DNA from: Conus ventricosus | Lineage: Eukaryota; Mollusca; Gastropoda; Neogastropoda; Conidae | Length of the DNA: 64,000 nt | Direction: 5' to 3' | Assembly: GCA_018398815.1 (NCBI GenBank) | Contig: CM031609.1 | Coordinates: 35,254,051 to 35,318,050 of the forward strand | Position numbers and translations under genes: made by a program | Shown: positions 51,829 through 64,000 of the stretch, in pieces | Position numbering within the stretch: the first letter of the stretch is position 1 | How the letters are laid out: each line of letters opens with the position of its first letter | The notes under the pieces: generated by a model | What the model was told of the DNA's origin: nothing | Database searches by the model: none | What the model saw: the letters and a program-made list of their open reading frames with translations, nothing else

Positions 51829-52500
51829 ACGCACGCACACATGCACGCACACGCACACGCACACAAACACTCACTGATCTATCGATCTATCTATCTATCG
51901 CTATCAGTCCGTCAAACCTGGTTATCTGTCTATGTATCTACACACACAGGGTATCATTCTTGCGGCGAATTTCGGTTTATAAACCCATACAGCCAGAAAT
52001 TGTCGACAGCTGGCCAGAGTCTGTGATTTTGACGTTTTTTTTAGGTGCTGATGTGCAGTGCAGGATTTCACGTGCATGTGTAAAAACGGGAAACCACTAT
52101 ACTGCTGTTACAACAACAACAAGAACAACAACGATAAATATCATTAACAACAAGAGCAACAACAAAAACTACTATAACTGCTGCTGCTGCTATTACTGCC
52201 ACTGGTGCCGCTGCTGCTATGTTACGGTTTCTTCTGTGCACGAATTCTGCTTTGCTCCGTATGTCCAGAAATAATAAATGATACCGAATGAAATTTGTTA
52301 GGTGCAGTATTCCAGCATGGATTATTTCGAAGTGCTTTACAGTGCAATGTGCCAACAGAAGAAGTGTACACTTACTCAACATCCATGGATGAGCTCATAT
52401 GAATTGATGCATGAATGCACACCTAACGTGTACCATACATGCGTTAATACTCATCACACAAACACACACACACACACGCACGCACACACACGCACGCACA

Positions 52501-52568
<68 letters not shown>

Positions 52569-54330
52569 CACACACATCTCTCACACATGTATACCCACAC
52601 GGTTCAATATAGATTCACACAATTATACTGTCTACATATTAGTTTGTGAGTGAATTTATGGTATGACCAAGAGAGGCAGATTGCCTATGTTTGACTTATG
52701 TGTGATGAACAGACGCAACAGAACAATGACAGGTACAGGACAGGTGAGAAATAAGAAGAATACAAAGGTAAAAATATAACTACAACATCTGTCGACAAGC
52801 ATAGAAGGTGAAAATAGCAATCAACGGTCACTCAGCACTAACACTATCAAACGACGAGAAAATAGGAGTCTGATTAAACACAATAGTCAGCATAAGGTCT
52901 GATCTTTGTTATGTCCACAAACTAAGTCTATTTGCTCACCGCAACAGTAATTGAAATATCATAGAAGGATATTCTTGACAGCAGCAACGTAAGATATTCT
53001 AGAACAGAACGTTACAAGTTTTCTTAGGGGTAAACTCTAGATGTTTGAGAAAAGAAAAAGAAAAAAGAAAGAAAGAAAGAAAGAAAACGGCAGTGCGGTG
53101 TACAATTGGCCCAGTAATGTTGAAGATTGATCACTGTAGAAAGCCTTGAGTCATGGTTGGTCAGACAAAACTGGTCAGACAACTCGGTTGCTGAGTCTGA
53201 CACACTTTCCACTATGTCTCCACAGCAACTTGAACAAAAATCATGTAATTTGTGTCTTCTGCTTGAAACATACAGACCTATGGGTATGCCTATCTATCTG
53301 ATTTTGACGTAGTTATAACTAACAATCCAATAACAATATATTACACTTAGTATGATTAGAAAGAAAAGAAACTGTACTCATTTATAAATCAAAACAGTTT
53401 CGGCTGGAGAAGATCAGTAACTTAGTGAATGTGATACGGTAGATTGACTGGCCACAGTAACGCGTTGTTACATGATAGAGGGCTACGTTCTTTTTAAAGT
53501 TGGGGAGAGAGTGGGATGATAAGATAAAGTGGCAGCGAGCCACAAGGATGGCCGAGATGAGGGGATGGGTGTAGATAGTTGTAGAAAACACATTCCAAAA
53601 AGATTCCAGCTGTCCTCCCTTCTATCATTCTAGGCCGTTAAAAAGAAAGAAAGAAAGAACAGGAATAAGTAACAAAGACGAAATGATGTTCAACACGTAT
53701 TGTCATGCATAGATCAAGACGTTGACATTGCACCAAGGACAAACAACACCCAGAAACGGTTCTTAGCCTGTATATGTCTCACACATAGGCCCGTGTCATA
53801 CAACATATGAACTCCCAAGCTCGTTTGGTTAACCTAAGCCTCATGAAATAGTGTGTATGATGTCAATTTCCGAACGTGCGTGACGTGACGCAAATTATGT
53901 TGCAGTTTGCTTCTCAAGTCTAGATCTAAATCTACGACAAAATTTTGTTTTGTTTGGAGTAGGCCTAAGATTCAATGAGAGCCAAAAAGTAAGACCAATT
54001 TTGTCTGTCACTCAGTGCCTAATTATTAGCTGGAAAGTTGATTGCTCAATCAGAACCTGAAGTAAGCCTCGGCCGTTGTTTCTTTACGCTGACAATTGTT
54101 GTTTTTTCCCATCTGCGTGATTCTGTGTTTCTCAGCAAGTGGACACAACTACATCACCTCAATGTTGTCCATCGTCTGCAAGTTTTGTTGCAGAAAGTGA
54201 TTGCAAAAACTTCAGAGCACATTTCTATTTACTGAAATGTTTAGATTTTCCTCTAAATAGATGTTAATGCCACGTACTGTAAAGGAAGCTTAATAAAGTT
54301 TGCTTTCATACAATCCGGCGTGCTGAAAGC
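51355..54330. other. Gene-poor stretch with simple repeats
   Basis: (CAA)n-(CTA)n at about 51486-51600, (CA)n at about 51791-51826, (CTAT)n near 51880, CTG-rich repeats near 52170-52220, (CA)n at about 52507-52566, AAAG repeats near 53070 and 53640. No gene recognised; a TTAATAAAG near 54290 has no associated frame. Confidence 0.6.
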
Positions 54331-55556
54331 GAAAGTAAAGCGTTTCGCTACCACCCGTGGCATGAAGATCCACAGAACAAAGATGGGATGTGTGAAGACT
54401 CATCTGAATGAGCAGCAGCGCACTGCATCAGCAGATAAGACGTTGGAAGACCAAGGCCAGGATTTAAACCACAGTGCCATGGACATCCACGCTGTTGGCT
54501 CGGATGAGGAATTTGCACAGGCCCTTGATGCCAGGCGCCTGAAACTCAACCTGCCACGAGCAAACGAAACTGAGGATTGGGAGAAACTGGATGCAAAAAT
54601 CGTCCAAAGGCTCGATGCAGTGATAGGGAAAAGCACCCTGGAACACAAACTAGCCACATATGGGGACATTGTGTATGCCACATGTAGAGACGCCTATGGA
54701 GCAAAACCACCCAAAGAGAAAACACCTCCAAAGAAATCCAGACGCCAAGAAGAGATGGACAAGATCAGGGTCCAAAAGAAAACCTCAAGAAGCAAATGAA
54801 GACCGCACTGCCAGCTGAAAAACAAGGCTTGGAAAAACTCTGGAAAGACCTGAAAGCAAAACACTGCGCCCTCAGCAAAGTGGAATCTGTGAGGAAGAGG
54901 AAGAGCAAAAAGTCTAGACCCAAGAGCGCTTCTTCAGAGACCCCTTCCAGTTTGCCAGAACACTTCTTGAGGAGCCGAAATCTGGGATCTAAGTGTGGAC
55001 AAAGGAGCTCTTGAGCAGCATCTGAGGAAAACATACTCTGACTCACAGAGCAAAGCTCCACTCGACATTCAAGGTCTGGTGTGGCCAACCAAACCTGAGG
55101 AACAATTCAATGACAAGCCACCAACGTTGGCGGAAATCAAGAAGGTGGTCGACAAAGCCAGAGTCAAATCATCACCAGGGCCGAACGGAATGACTTACCA
55201 GCTGTACAAAAAATGTCCCAAGGTGCTGGAGTGGCTCCACAGGCTGCTGCAATCAGCTTGGAGAAACCAGAAAATCAGCGGCCAGTGGATGACGGCAGAT
55301 GGTGTGTACATCCCCAAAGAGCAAAACTCAAGTGACATCAGCCAGTTCAGGCCAATATCACTACTGAACGTCGAAGGGAAAATCTTCTTCTCTGTCATGG
55401 CAGCAAGACTGACCAAGTACCTCATGGAAAACAAGTTCTTTGATGTGTCAGTCTAGAAAGGTGGCATCCCAGGCGTGGCTGGCTGTGTAGAACACGCCAC
55501 AATGATCTGGGACGCAATCCAAAGAGCAAAAACAGAAAAGAGAGACCTGGACATTA

Positions 55557-56336
55557 GTGTGGCTTGATCTGGCAAATGCATATGGACCTGTACCCCATGA
55601 GATAATACAGCTGGCTCTTGAAATGTACCATGTGCCAAAGATCATCCGTGACATGTTCAAGAAGTACTTCAATGGCTTCTCAATGCGGTTCTCCACCAAG
55701 GAGTACACAACAGATTGGATCAACTTGGAAGTGGGCTTTGCAATGGGCTGTGCAATTTCCCCAGTACTAATCATGTTGGCAATTGAAGTCATCTTGAAAG
55801 CAGCAACAAGCAACGCAAGACAAACATACCTTGGCAATGGATACAAGATGCTCCCTCTCAAGGCCTTCATGGATGACACTACAGTGATTTCATCCAGAGA
55901 AGACGAGACACGTCATGTGCTGGAGAGGCTGGACGACATAGTTGCTTCATCCAGAATGAAGTTCAAGCCAAAGAAATCATGGAGTCTCTCACTGAGGAAA
56001 GGAAAAGTGGCCGAATCTGTGGTCTTCAGTGTTGCCAACCAGGCCATTTCAACAGTCACAGAAGAACCAGTCAAAATCCTTGGAAGATGGTATGATGATG
56101 CCCTGAAAGACACACAAAGAGCAAAAGAAACCAAACAGATGTCGGAAGAAGGCTTGGAGACCATTGACCAGTGTGGGCTTCCTGGCAAATACAAGGTCTG
56201 GTGTCTGCAGTTCATGCTGATACCAAAGCTGCTATGGCCTCTGATGATATACGACATCTGCACCAGCATAGTGGAGGCAATGGAAGCCCAAATCACGAAG
56301 TTCACAAGGAAATGGTTTGGTGTCCCACTGACATAG
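55557..56336 (+). pseudogene. Hero-like RT core fragment (copy C)
   Basis: Longest intact piece of copy C: WLDLANAYGPVPHE, AMGCAISPVLI, AFMDDTTVISS, KFKPKKSWSLSLRKGKV. It stops where a deletion of several bases removed part of the PPCLTD segment present in copy A. Confidence 0.8.
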
Positions 56337-56941
56337 CGCTGTACTCTCACCAAGCAAAGCTGAAACTACCTGTGAAATCCATTCTGGACGAATACAAAGC
56401 AGAGAAGATCAGACTTCAAAGCATGCTGGAGGACTCGGGAGACAAGGTTGTAGAAACAATCAAGCCCCAGCTGAAGACAGGCAGAAAATGGAAATTTCAA
56501 GAGGCGATGGATTCTGCAAAAGAAAGTCTCAAGATCAGAGAAATAACAGGACACACACAGACCAACAGACAAGGACTGGGGGTGACCAAAACTGAATGGT
56601 GGTCAAAGGCCAAAGGAAAAGCCAAAAGCGACATGATTATTCAGGAGATGAGAAAAGAAGACCAAAAGACTCCAAAAAGCAGTCCAGCAGAGCCAGCAAG
56701 GGCAATGGACAACGTGGGAGAATGCACTCCAAAGAAGTCTCACTTGGAATGACATTTGGCACATGGCCCCTCTCAGGATCAGCTTCATTCTCAGATCTGC
56801 ATATGACCTTCTGCCCTCAAATGCAAACCTGGTGAAGTGGGGAAAAACAGACGATCCTGCATGCACCCTCTGCCATGAAAAACAAACAGTGGAGCATGTC
56901 CTAACCTCATGTAAAGTAGCCCTGGCTCAAGGAAGGTACAC

Positions 56942-57481
56942 ATGGAGGCACAACCAAGAGCTCGACTCCAAAAGCACCCGCAACATTCTTCACGGCAGGA
57001 GGTAGCAAATCATGGCCAAGAACAACAGTGCCACTCGGAACATGCAGGCAGAGTCTGCTGGACAGGGCAGGTGACTGGGAGTGCACTGCAGACCTCCCAG
57101 AATGGAAGTCACCCAGAGATTATCAGCAAGAGTGGCATGAGACCAGACACAGTAGTCCACTCTCAGTCAACCAAGCAGCTGATCATGATCGAGCTCATGG
57201 TGCCATATGAGAACAGAATGGAGGCAGCTCAAATCTACAAGACTAAAAAGTATGCTGATCAGGCAAACAGCCTGAGGAGAGAAGGCTATCAGGTCAAAGT
57301 CCTCACTGCAGAAACTGGAGCTAGGGGGTTTGTAGGAACGTCTGCATACAGCCTCATGAAACAGCTCTCAGTTGCAGGGAAGGAAAAAACCAGAGCCCTG
57401 AAAGCAATGGCAGAAGCGGCAGAGAGGTGTTCAAGCTGGATCTGGTCAAGGAGGAACAAAAGTGAACTTCATAAGGCTTAA
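56942..57481 (+). pseudogene. Hero-like restriction-like endonuclease domain (copy C)
   Basis: It reads RPDTVVHSQSTKQ and IELMVPYE, so the nuclease core is recognisable but has changed residues relative to A and B. The C-terminus is identical. Confidence 0.75.
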
Positions 57482-57835
57482 CTTGCCCTACAAATATCAG
57501 GTGCCCAAGTGGTAAGAGTGCGAGTCATTAAGTGGAAAACGAGCATGTCCAGAGGGTCATGGGTTCGAATCCCAGCCATGGCTCGCCCCAAGATGGGAAA
57601 AAAAGGGCAGCAGAGGGACATCTGGAGTCATGAACCGGGTGTGGCCCAACCCCCCTAGTGTGTCAGGAGATAAGGGCCGAAACACTTGTTTGAAGGGAGC
57701 TTCTCTTCTGAGGACTCTCTGCTGCCACGCTCTCCACGAGTTTCTTTCTACCGAACGTAAGCAACTTCATAGTAGTCAACGTTCGCGTAGTTGGCAACTG
57801 TTTCAGTAAGGTTTCATGCAAGTGCCGGGAGCGTG

Positions 57836-58042
57836 TCATTGGTCCCAAGGTCCATTGGTCCCAAGGTCCGTTGGTCCCGAGGTTCATTGGTCCCAAGGTT
57901 TGTTGGTCCCAAGGTTTGTTGGTCCCAAGGTCCGTTGGTCCCAAGGTCCGTTATATATTTCACAGATTTATATGGACCTTGGGACCAATGGACATTGGGA
58001 CCAATGGACCTTGGGACCAATGACCTTGGGACCAATGGCATG
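57836..58042. repeat. Inverted pair of 16-bp tandem arrays (foldback)
   Basis: The left arm 57836-57951 has about seven units of TTGGTCCCAAGGTCCG. A 21-bp AT-rich loop follows, and the right arm 57973-58042 has about four units of the reverse complement (GGACCTTGGGACCAAT). The unit itself contains the small palindrome GGTCCCAAGGTCC-like core. Confidence 0.9.
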
Positions 58043-58436
58043 ACCCCCAAGTGCCCATCTCAGTTGCTGTCGCTGACATTCTCTCTCACCAACAGAAACA
58101 GAGTGGCCTATTATGAAAACCAGAGCTTAGAAATGTTATGAAAAGATAGTGTTTGGAAAGAGTTGGGTGGGTGAGAGTATGCGGCATTGCTGCACTGGAT
58201 TAAGTAACAACTGCTCCTAAAGTCAACATTCTCTCCACGACTCAAACCGAGTAAAACAAAACAAAGACTTTGAGTAGTATAACTAATCACATTTCCTGAA
58301 AAGAAAAGCTAATAATAGTATACTGAGGGGGAGTGGGGGGGGGGGGGCGTTCTTCTATTTTCGCTGAATTCACGAAAATTAGATGAGAGATTATAAGCAT
58401 GCAGACACACTCGGACACAGACAGACAGACAGAAAC

Positions 58437-58506
<70 letters not shown>

Positions 58507-59392
58507 TCTCTCTCTCTGTCTGTCTCTCTCCCTCCCTCCCTCTCTCAATTACAGAATTTTTTTTTACATTGCTTGAAAATGTACGAAAACTACATGAAAC
58601 ACCTATCAAAATAAAATACACTCTGTAACTCTTTACACCTTCTTCAATTTATCAATATTTTGCTGTCTTACATAGGCTACATCGTATATGCTGTAGTGGA
58701 TGGAAACAGACAGATCACTAAAACCTATCCCACTCCATCCCTCCACATCCCCTTCAAAGAAAAAAAAATTGTCTGTAACTTTTAATTCAATACATATGAA
58801 TTTGTTTTGAAGTACTGAGAACAGTTGAGTATTATTTCAAACACATCTGACGTTTCAGCTGCCGTCTCTAGTCAGACAACACTATGGATTTAGTCCAGTC
58901 GCTATCAACAGTACACAGGCTACCTGCGAAAAATGTTGGATCCCGCAAGCGGTCCATTCCAAGGTCACAAGTTCGAATCCTCTTTCCACTACCAGTCCGG
59001 GAGATAACCATGATGGTCCTAACATCTGTGCATCTCCAGGTCATGGGTAGATGCTACCATCCACAAGCAGTCCCTGCCTGCATCATTGTGAACAATATTC
59101 TGTCTGGCTCACAGGAAACAGCTGCAAACACAAAGGAGAACAAGAATACTCAACTTTGAAAACAGAGAACACAGAGACACTCAAATGAGAACAGAGAAAA
59201 AAGGCAAAGCTAGAACAGATTGTTTAAATGGAAAATAGCATTTTGCTTCGATTTTTATGAAAACAGATCCGATGCGGAACAGAAAAAGTGAAAGAAAATA
59301 GGAGCTTGAAATTTTGGGATCCAGAAAAGTTTGAAATTTTATAAAAAATATAGTATTGTATAGTATTCAATGTAGTAAACAAGAGAGTAAAA

Positions 59393-59460
<68 letters not shown>

Positions 59461-59486
59461 ATGCGTGCGTGCGTGCGTTCATGTGT

Positions 59487-59549
<63 letters not shown>

Positions 59550-60117
59550 TGTGAATACAGAGGAAGCACAAGCAACAACATTTTGTCTGCTGGAGACGGA
59601 AGAGAGTGAGCAGATGTCTTTTTGCTGTGTCAACTACGGAAGAAAAATCGGCCAGCTGCTGCCATAGCTTGAAAGATTTTGTCATGGTACTGTATAACAT
59701 ATGTTTTTGTTCCCAAGGAAATTGTTCTCATATTGTGCACACTACTCTGATAAAATCTACGGCACCAAACACTGATACAATAGATATAAAGCAAGGATTT
59801 GTTTAACTTGATTAATTGAACAGTGCTTCCCATGCTTAATTGCCTCCTCTTTACCAAAATTAAGGTCAACCTGTTTGAATAAAAGACTATACTGGATAAA
59901 TAGTATAAATGAAATAAATGAGAAAAATATGCACAAAATCTTGATAATCAAACGCAACCAACAAAAAATAACACGGCACTGTAGCATCATTGCGTAATAA
60001 ATGAAAATTATGCAAGGACGTCAAGTATTAATGTTAAAATAATCATAATGTAGTCTCAAAACAAAATTACACATATAATCCACCAGATTAGCAATGCATT
60101 AACATATGAAATTTACT
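58043..60117. other. No gene; simple repeats and a possible old SINE remnant
   Basis: Poly-G at about 58333-58347, (CA)n at about 58449-58504 with CT after it, and (GT)n at about 59396-59460 and 59484-59548. At 58930-58990 a B-box-like AAGTTCGAATCCT suggests an old tRNA-derived remnant, with no convincing A box. Confidence 0.5.
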
Positions 60118-60133
60118 AAACATCTTCATAATA

Positions 60134-60990
60134 CCAGCCGCCGTGGCGAAGTGGTTAGCATCGCGGACTGCCGGCTGGGAGGTCGTGGGTTCGAATCCCA
60201 TCAGAGTCATGTGGGTTTTTCTGCCCCGACCGGCTCTTACCCAGAGTTGAGTTTGCTGTGGACTCAGTTGGGAAGACTGGGACCACACAGTCGAGTTTCA
60301 TCCACTTAATGGATGCGTTTCTGAGAGTGTTGCTCAAATTTCCTGACCAACACTGCAGGTGCCTGTATCTCTCGGGCCTGGTTGACGCCGGGATATATTA
60401 TGAAAGAAAGCGTAGAGTACAGCCCTGTCATGTAGTCTCAGACCGAAATGGAAATCCGTAGCATCATCTTAATCATCCTCATTCCCATCGCTCAGCATGA
60501 AAAAAAAGGCCTCAAATTCTGTGGCCCTTCATGCCCTGCTCTCAAGGTGACCTCAATTTCGATGTCCTCTCCACGTCTCTTTGGTCTTGGTTTGGTTCCG
60601 TCGGGGTCACCGGTATCGGCGAGTCCATGGGGGCTGTCGTTGGACGGACATGGTGGCGCCCTCCAGAGGGAGAGCTCACTCACGCCGGCTCCGCGACTAA
60701 GCAATTATTGTCGTTAGTAGGGGGCTTAGTAGGTGGTGTCCTGCGTATGTTAGATCAGAACAGGCGCCACTGAACACCACCGAAGTGACTCGGCAGCAGC
60801 ACTGTGTCTCCGGTGGGTTGCCTCTTGACGACTTGACATTGACTGCTCCCTGTGGATTGCCGGTGCCGGGGCTGCGGCGGGGCCGACCGGGCTGTGGCTG
60901 TGGACGGGGTGTTGGAATGAGCGGCGTGGGTGCACTGCCTCTGAGGTGGCGCAGAGGTTGGGACAGCAAAACAAAAAACAAAAAACAAAA
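60134..60990 (+). mobile_element. tRNA-headed composite SINE, 857 bp, with 16-bp target duplication
   Basis: AAACATCTTCATAATA flanks the element at 60118-60133 and 60991-61006. The head is tRNA-like: GTGGCGAAGTGGTTAGCATC (A box) and GTGGGTTCGAATCCCATC (B box, about 60186-60203). A long GC-rich body and an A-rich end (AACAAAAAACAAAAAACAAAAAA) follow. The body is shared with 34960-35240. It encodes no protein. At 857 bp it is long for a SINE and may combine two units. Confidence 0.85.
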
Positions 60991-61006
60991 AAACATCTTC
61001 ATAATA

Positions 61007-61204
61007 TTTTAGCTTGAACTGGAGCTCAACTCATACCTTCATGTTAAAGACAATAACATCAATCATGAAGAAAGGATTATTGAAACATTCATTCAATGTA
61101 ATATTTCAGTTCCTAATCTGTTTTCCTATCACAAATTCATGTTTGTAGACAAACAGCATATAAACAAAGCATGAACACACAAACACACACCCGTGAGCGC
61201 GCGA

Positions 61205-61250
<46 letters not shown>

Positions 61251-61497
61251 CAATTACCTGTCTACAGCGGGCACCCTGCCACACATGCGGAAAGTTAACC
61301 ATGCATTTTTTTTAATAATCATGTCGCGCATGTCATAAACACCAGTCCTCGAAAACATTACATTTAAAACTTACTTCTTGTTGATTAGACATTTTGCCCA
61401 GTGGCTGTCAATTTTCCTCAACAGCAGTTATCAAAGGGGCTGATCCTCAATATTCTGGCATCATGCCCATCTGTGCTCTTGCACTGTTCAGTCATCA

Positions 61498-61571
<74 letters not shown>

Positions 61572-61576
61572 CGCGC

Positions 61577-61663
<87 letters not shown>

Positions 61664-61973
61664 CGTGCGTGCGTGTGGTTTTGGAATCTCAGCTTTGTTA
61701 CCCTTAAGCGACAGCAGCAGCAAGTGTATGGTGGACACAACTGTCCTGGGTACCAGTCTAGTGATATATGTATTTTGCAATATCTTCAATATGGTTGTAA
61801 ATGACAGTATTTACGTGATCAAGGTATTCAAGCTGAAAAACCACAGCACATTGCATATTCATTCATTTTCTTCATAAAAAACACCGAGTCACGAACTCGG
61901 CCAAACGCAAGTCTGACAAGACAAACCATAAAATGTAGCAAATTGAAAACCTTCCTGTTATATCCTGTTACAG
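61007..61973. other. Upstream of the CUB-like exon; large (GT)n
   Basis: (CA)n about 61208-61249, (GT)n about 61501-61560, (CG)n to about 61590, then (GT)n to about 61675. The final 25 bases are a pyrimidine-rich acceptor (CTTCCTGTTATATCCTGTTACAG). Confidence 0.7.
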
Positions 61974-62495
61974 ACCAGAGGACCACCATCAATGTTTCGA
62001 CACAAGACAGCGTTGCAGACAGACCCAGTACCAATGGTACGAAAACAGTGAACGCATCCATGAGAATCTTTGGTTCAGCCGCTTGTTCTGAAAAACAAGA
62101 AGTGGAAGAATTGACTGTTGAAGGTTCATCTGGTCATGTCCATATTCAAAGTGCACCTGAAGCCCCCGTTTGGGAGTGTCAATTCGTAATCCAGGTACAA
62201 TCTTACCAAGTTGTGCGTTTTCGACTTCAAAACTGTAGTTATACAAGCCGAAATGCATATTTCACATGTTCAGAGTATAACAGTGTCATCAAAGAAAATA
62301 CTTTTAGTATAAGTTGCTTTGATACATTTTACTCTCTTGTCCAATATAGTACAACAGGAACCGTTGCGGTTAAAGTAAAGCATTATCGTAATTATTCTCC
62401 CTACAACAAGTCTGTTTCTTTATCTTTTTCTGCCGTCAACCGGTCGGAAAGACGGGAGGTTGAACTGCAACGTATTTATCTGTCTTCTTTTTCTG
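61974..62495 (+). CDS. CUB-like extracellular domain exon
   Basis: An exon of 522 bp between the acceptor CTGTTACAG and the donor TTCTG|GTGAGT, phase 1 at both ends, the hallmark of shuffled extracellular modules. The protein contains ACSEKQEVEELTVEGSSGHV, HIQSAPEAPVWECQFVIQV and FTCSEYNSV, then ISCFDTFYS and TGTVAVKVKHY. The C, S-G-x-V, S-x-P, C-x-F-x-I and later paired cysteines fit a CUB fold, although similarity is weak. Several N-glycosylation sites (NVS, NGT, NAS, NCS, NKS, NRS) support an extracellular location. CUB modules occur in some molluscan GRL101-like receptors (family knowledge), so it may open a second receptor gene to the right. No partner exon is found in the remaining 1.5 kb. 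Confidence 0.55.
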
Positions 62496-63957
62496 GTGAG
62501 TAGAATTTTTAGTGAGGTTGTTTTGAAAAAAAAAATTAAAAGATTGCTTTGTGTCAAGAACTGTATCTCAACAGCCTTTGTGTGACGAGAGCTGGGAGCG
62601 GTAGGTGGGTCCTCTAGGGGAAGGACTTGGAATAATTTCTCCATGAGAATTATATTAGCATTTCACATCCACCCTCTCTCTTACTAGTGGTGCAAGGAGC
62701 AACCTTCCGGTGCTAGTCATCGAAAGAAATTTATATTTATTCCAGGTACTGTTAAAATATTCGATAGTGGCTCTAAGATAAGTTTCCTTGGACCTGCACT
62801 CTTAAAAGTACTTGTAGCTCCGAGAGACAGAATTGAAGAGAGAAGTCCCAACAGTCAACACTGACTGCACAACAGAGAACTGACACAAGTGCAATTTCAC
62901 ACATCAACTTTACTTGCTTACACACTGGTAAATGTATACTTGTCTGTCCTATAGGCTGAGTTTTAGTTCTCACTGTTTCATCATTTAAGTGAGGGTAAGT
63001 TCTGAATGAAGTGATCTTAATTGGGTTGAAGTCCAGTTGGTATAATTTTGACTTATCTAGGTCGGAATGGATGGCTGACCTCTCTCTCTCTCTCTTGTGG
63101 CTGGTGACTGATCCTGCTATGTAAACCTGTTGCTGTATAGTTGGGCTGCGGTGAGTCTTCATAGCCAGTCTTGCCCAGTGGGTTGTAGCGTAGCCCCGGT
63201 CTAAGGTGTAGCCACAGTGTCTGGCGTGACCCCGGTTTCTGGCGTAGCCACAGGATATGGTTTAGCCAAGGTTGGTAGCGTAACCACGGCCCCAGGTCTG
63301 CGATAAAGAGAACCTAGTCTGTAGTTAAGTAGCTGAGTGGCTGGCTCGTCGAGTTCACAACAGCAAATGTTTGCTCTATTGTTGAGTTTCTACTACAACC
63401 ATCAATATGCTAATGAGCTAAGCGCGAGTAAACACGTCAGCAGCATGCGGACGGTGGATATGGAAGGAAGGAAGGGGGGGGGGGGGGGGGCGTAGAGAAG
63501 GAAGTAGGTTTCTTTGTAGTGCGTGGACCATTGGTCAATCGCTGGTGAAGTAGATATACACGAGAGAGAGAGAGAGAGAGAGAAGGAAGGGGGGAAGGCG
63601 GTGACGTCTACACGGGTGACAGAAACTTTCTTTTTAACCTACGGCGTTAAGCTGGGTGGCCCATGCCATTCTAAGAGAGAGAGCAGGAGGGGGGGGGGGG
63701 GGGGGGGGGGGGGCCTAGTGCCTTTGCGTCAGAGTGACAAGGGGGGGGGTTGAGAGGGGAGAGTTGGCATAGATTTGAAATCTATTCTGCCTTTTGTGTG
63801 ACAGATGGGACACAGAAAGGAGAGAGAATGGCGTTTGTGCTTGTTTTCTTGTACAAGTGGGGCCGATCGGATGGACTTGTCCAGCGTTTCATCACATTTT
63901 GTTCCCATTTGGAGAATCTGTTGTCTGTCTGTCCGTGTGTCTCTCTGTCTGTCTGTA

Positions 63958-64000
<43 letters not shown>
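62496..64000. other. Downstream of the CUB-like exon: no gene seen
   Basis: About 63184-63300 contains a degenerate ~20-bp repeat (GG(C/T)GTAGCCACAGG variants). Poly-G runs are at about 63473-63490 and 63688-63713, GA at about 63562-63583, and a (CTGT)n-(CT)n array at the window end (63920-64000). Confidence 0.6.

Larger units (their letters stand above)
54331..57752 (+). mobile_element. R2/Hero-like retrotransposon copy C, 5'-truncated and decayed
   Basis: It joins the copy A sequence inside the zinc finger (KRFATTRGMKIH) at about 54337 and runs to the same terminus TTTCTTTCTACC. Relative to A it is older: a TAG for CAG at about 55454, an inserted base near 55555, a small deletion near 56328, a further frame break near 56660, and a large gap around 56962 that removes the WASTNTTKGR region. 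The FMDD box is intact at 55866-55877. The tRNA-like 3' UTR is present, but its A box has eroded (B box at 57562-57572). Confidence 0.85.

Noticed and set aside
58930..58990. tRNA-derived SINE head
   Set aside because: Only a B-box-like sequence is seen, without an A box or target duplication; kept only as a remark in the region note.
60140..60205. Host tRNA gene
   Set aside because: It heads an 857-bp element bounded by a 16-bp duplication, typical for a SINE.

Overview
This is a metazoan nuclear genomic window with interrupted genes, long intron-like spaces, tRNA-headed SINEs, several classes of non-LTR retrotransposon and an extreme density of (GA)n, (CA)n and (GT)n arrays. The only host gene I can build is a C-type-lectin / LDLa / LRR / seven-transmembrane receptor resembling the molluscan GRL101 family. 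Together with the retroelement types this points to a mollusc, probably a gastropod; the species cannot be read from the sequence.

Layout. 100-3330 (+): APE-type LINE with an endonuclease, a 324-bp insert flanked by 6-bp duplications, and a gutted reverse transcriptase, running into a 633-bp tandem repeat (3331-4862). 7596-30144 (+): three exons of the receptor gene (7596-7838, 17049-17628, 28098-30144) whose splice phases fit; the ~9 kb and ~10.5 kb introns are filled with LINEs and minisatellites. Intron 1 holds an antisense LINE (D) split by a head-to-tail pair of R2/Hero-like restriction-endonuclease retrotransposons (B, A). Intron 2 holds LINEs F, H and I and a 61-bp minisatellite. 34960-36740: a SINE fragment, a 77-bp minisatellite, and a 57-bp minisatellite grown from reverse-transcriptase coding sequence. 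36760-41400: giant simple repeats, a 20-bp perfect palindrome between GT and CA arrays, and a ~787-bp foldback element. 41753-42970: a ~1.2-kb minisatellite with higher-order structure. 43738-44620 (-): 3' end of an L2/CR1-like LINE. 45297-50071 (-): a near full-length two-ORF LINE (G) with a degenerate 2A-like motif at the start of ORF1. 50757-51354: an element with inverted ends. 54331-57752 (+): a third, decayed Hero-like copy, followed by a second foldback array (57836-58042). 60134-60990 (+): a tRNA-headed composite SINE with 16-bp target duplications. 61974-62495 (+): a CUB-like exon, possibly from a second receptor gene that continues past the window.

The most interesting pattern is the LINE family D/E/F/G/I. 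Copies sit between (TC)n arrays on both sides, always with TC on the LINE sense strand, which suggests insertion into TC microsatellites. Almost every ORF carries single-base frameshifts, including the receptor's last exon, so either decay or base-level assembly errors must be considered throughout.
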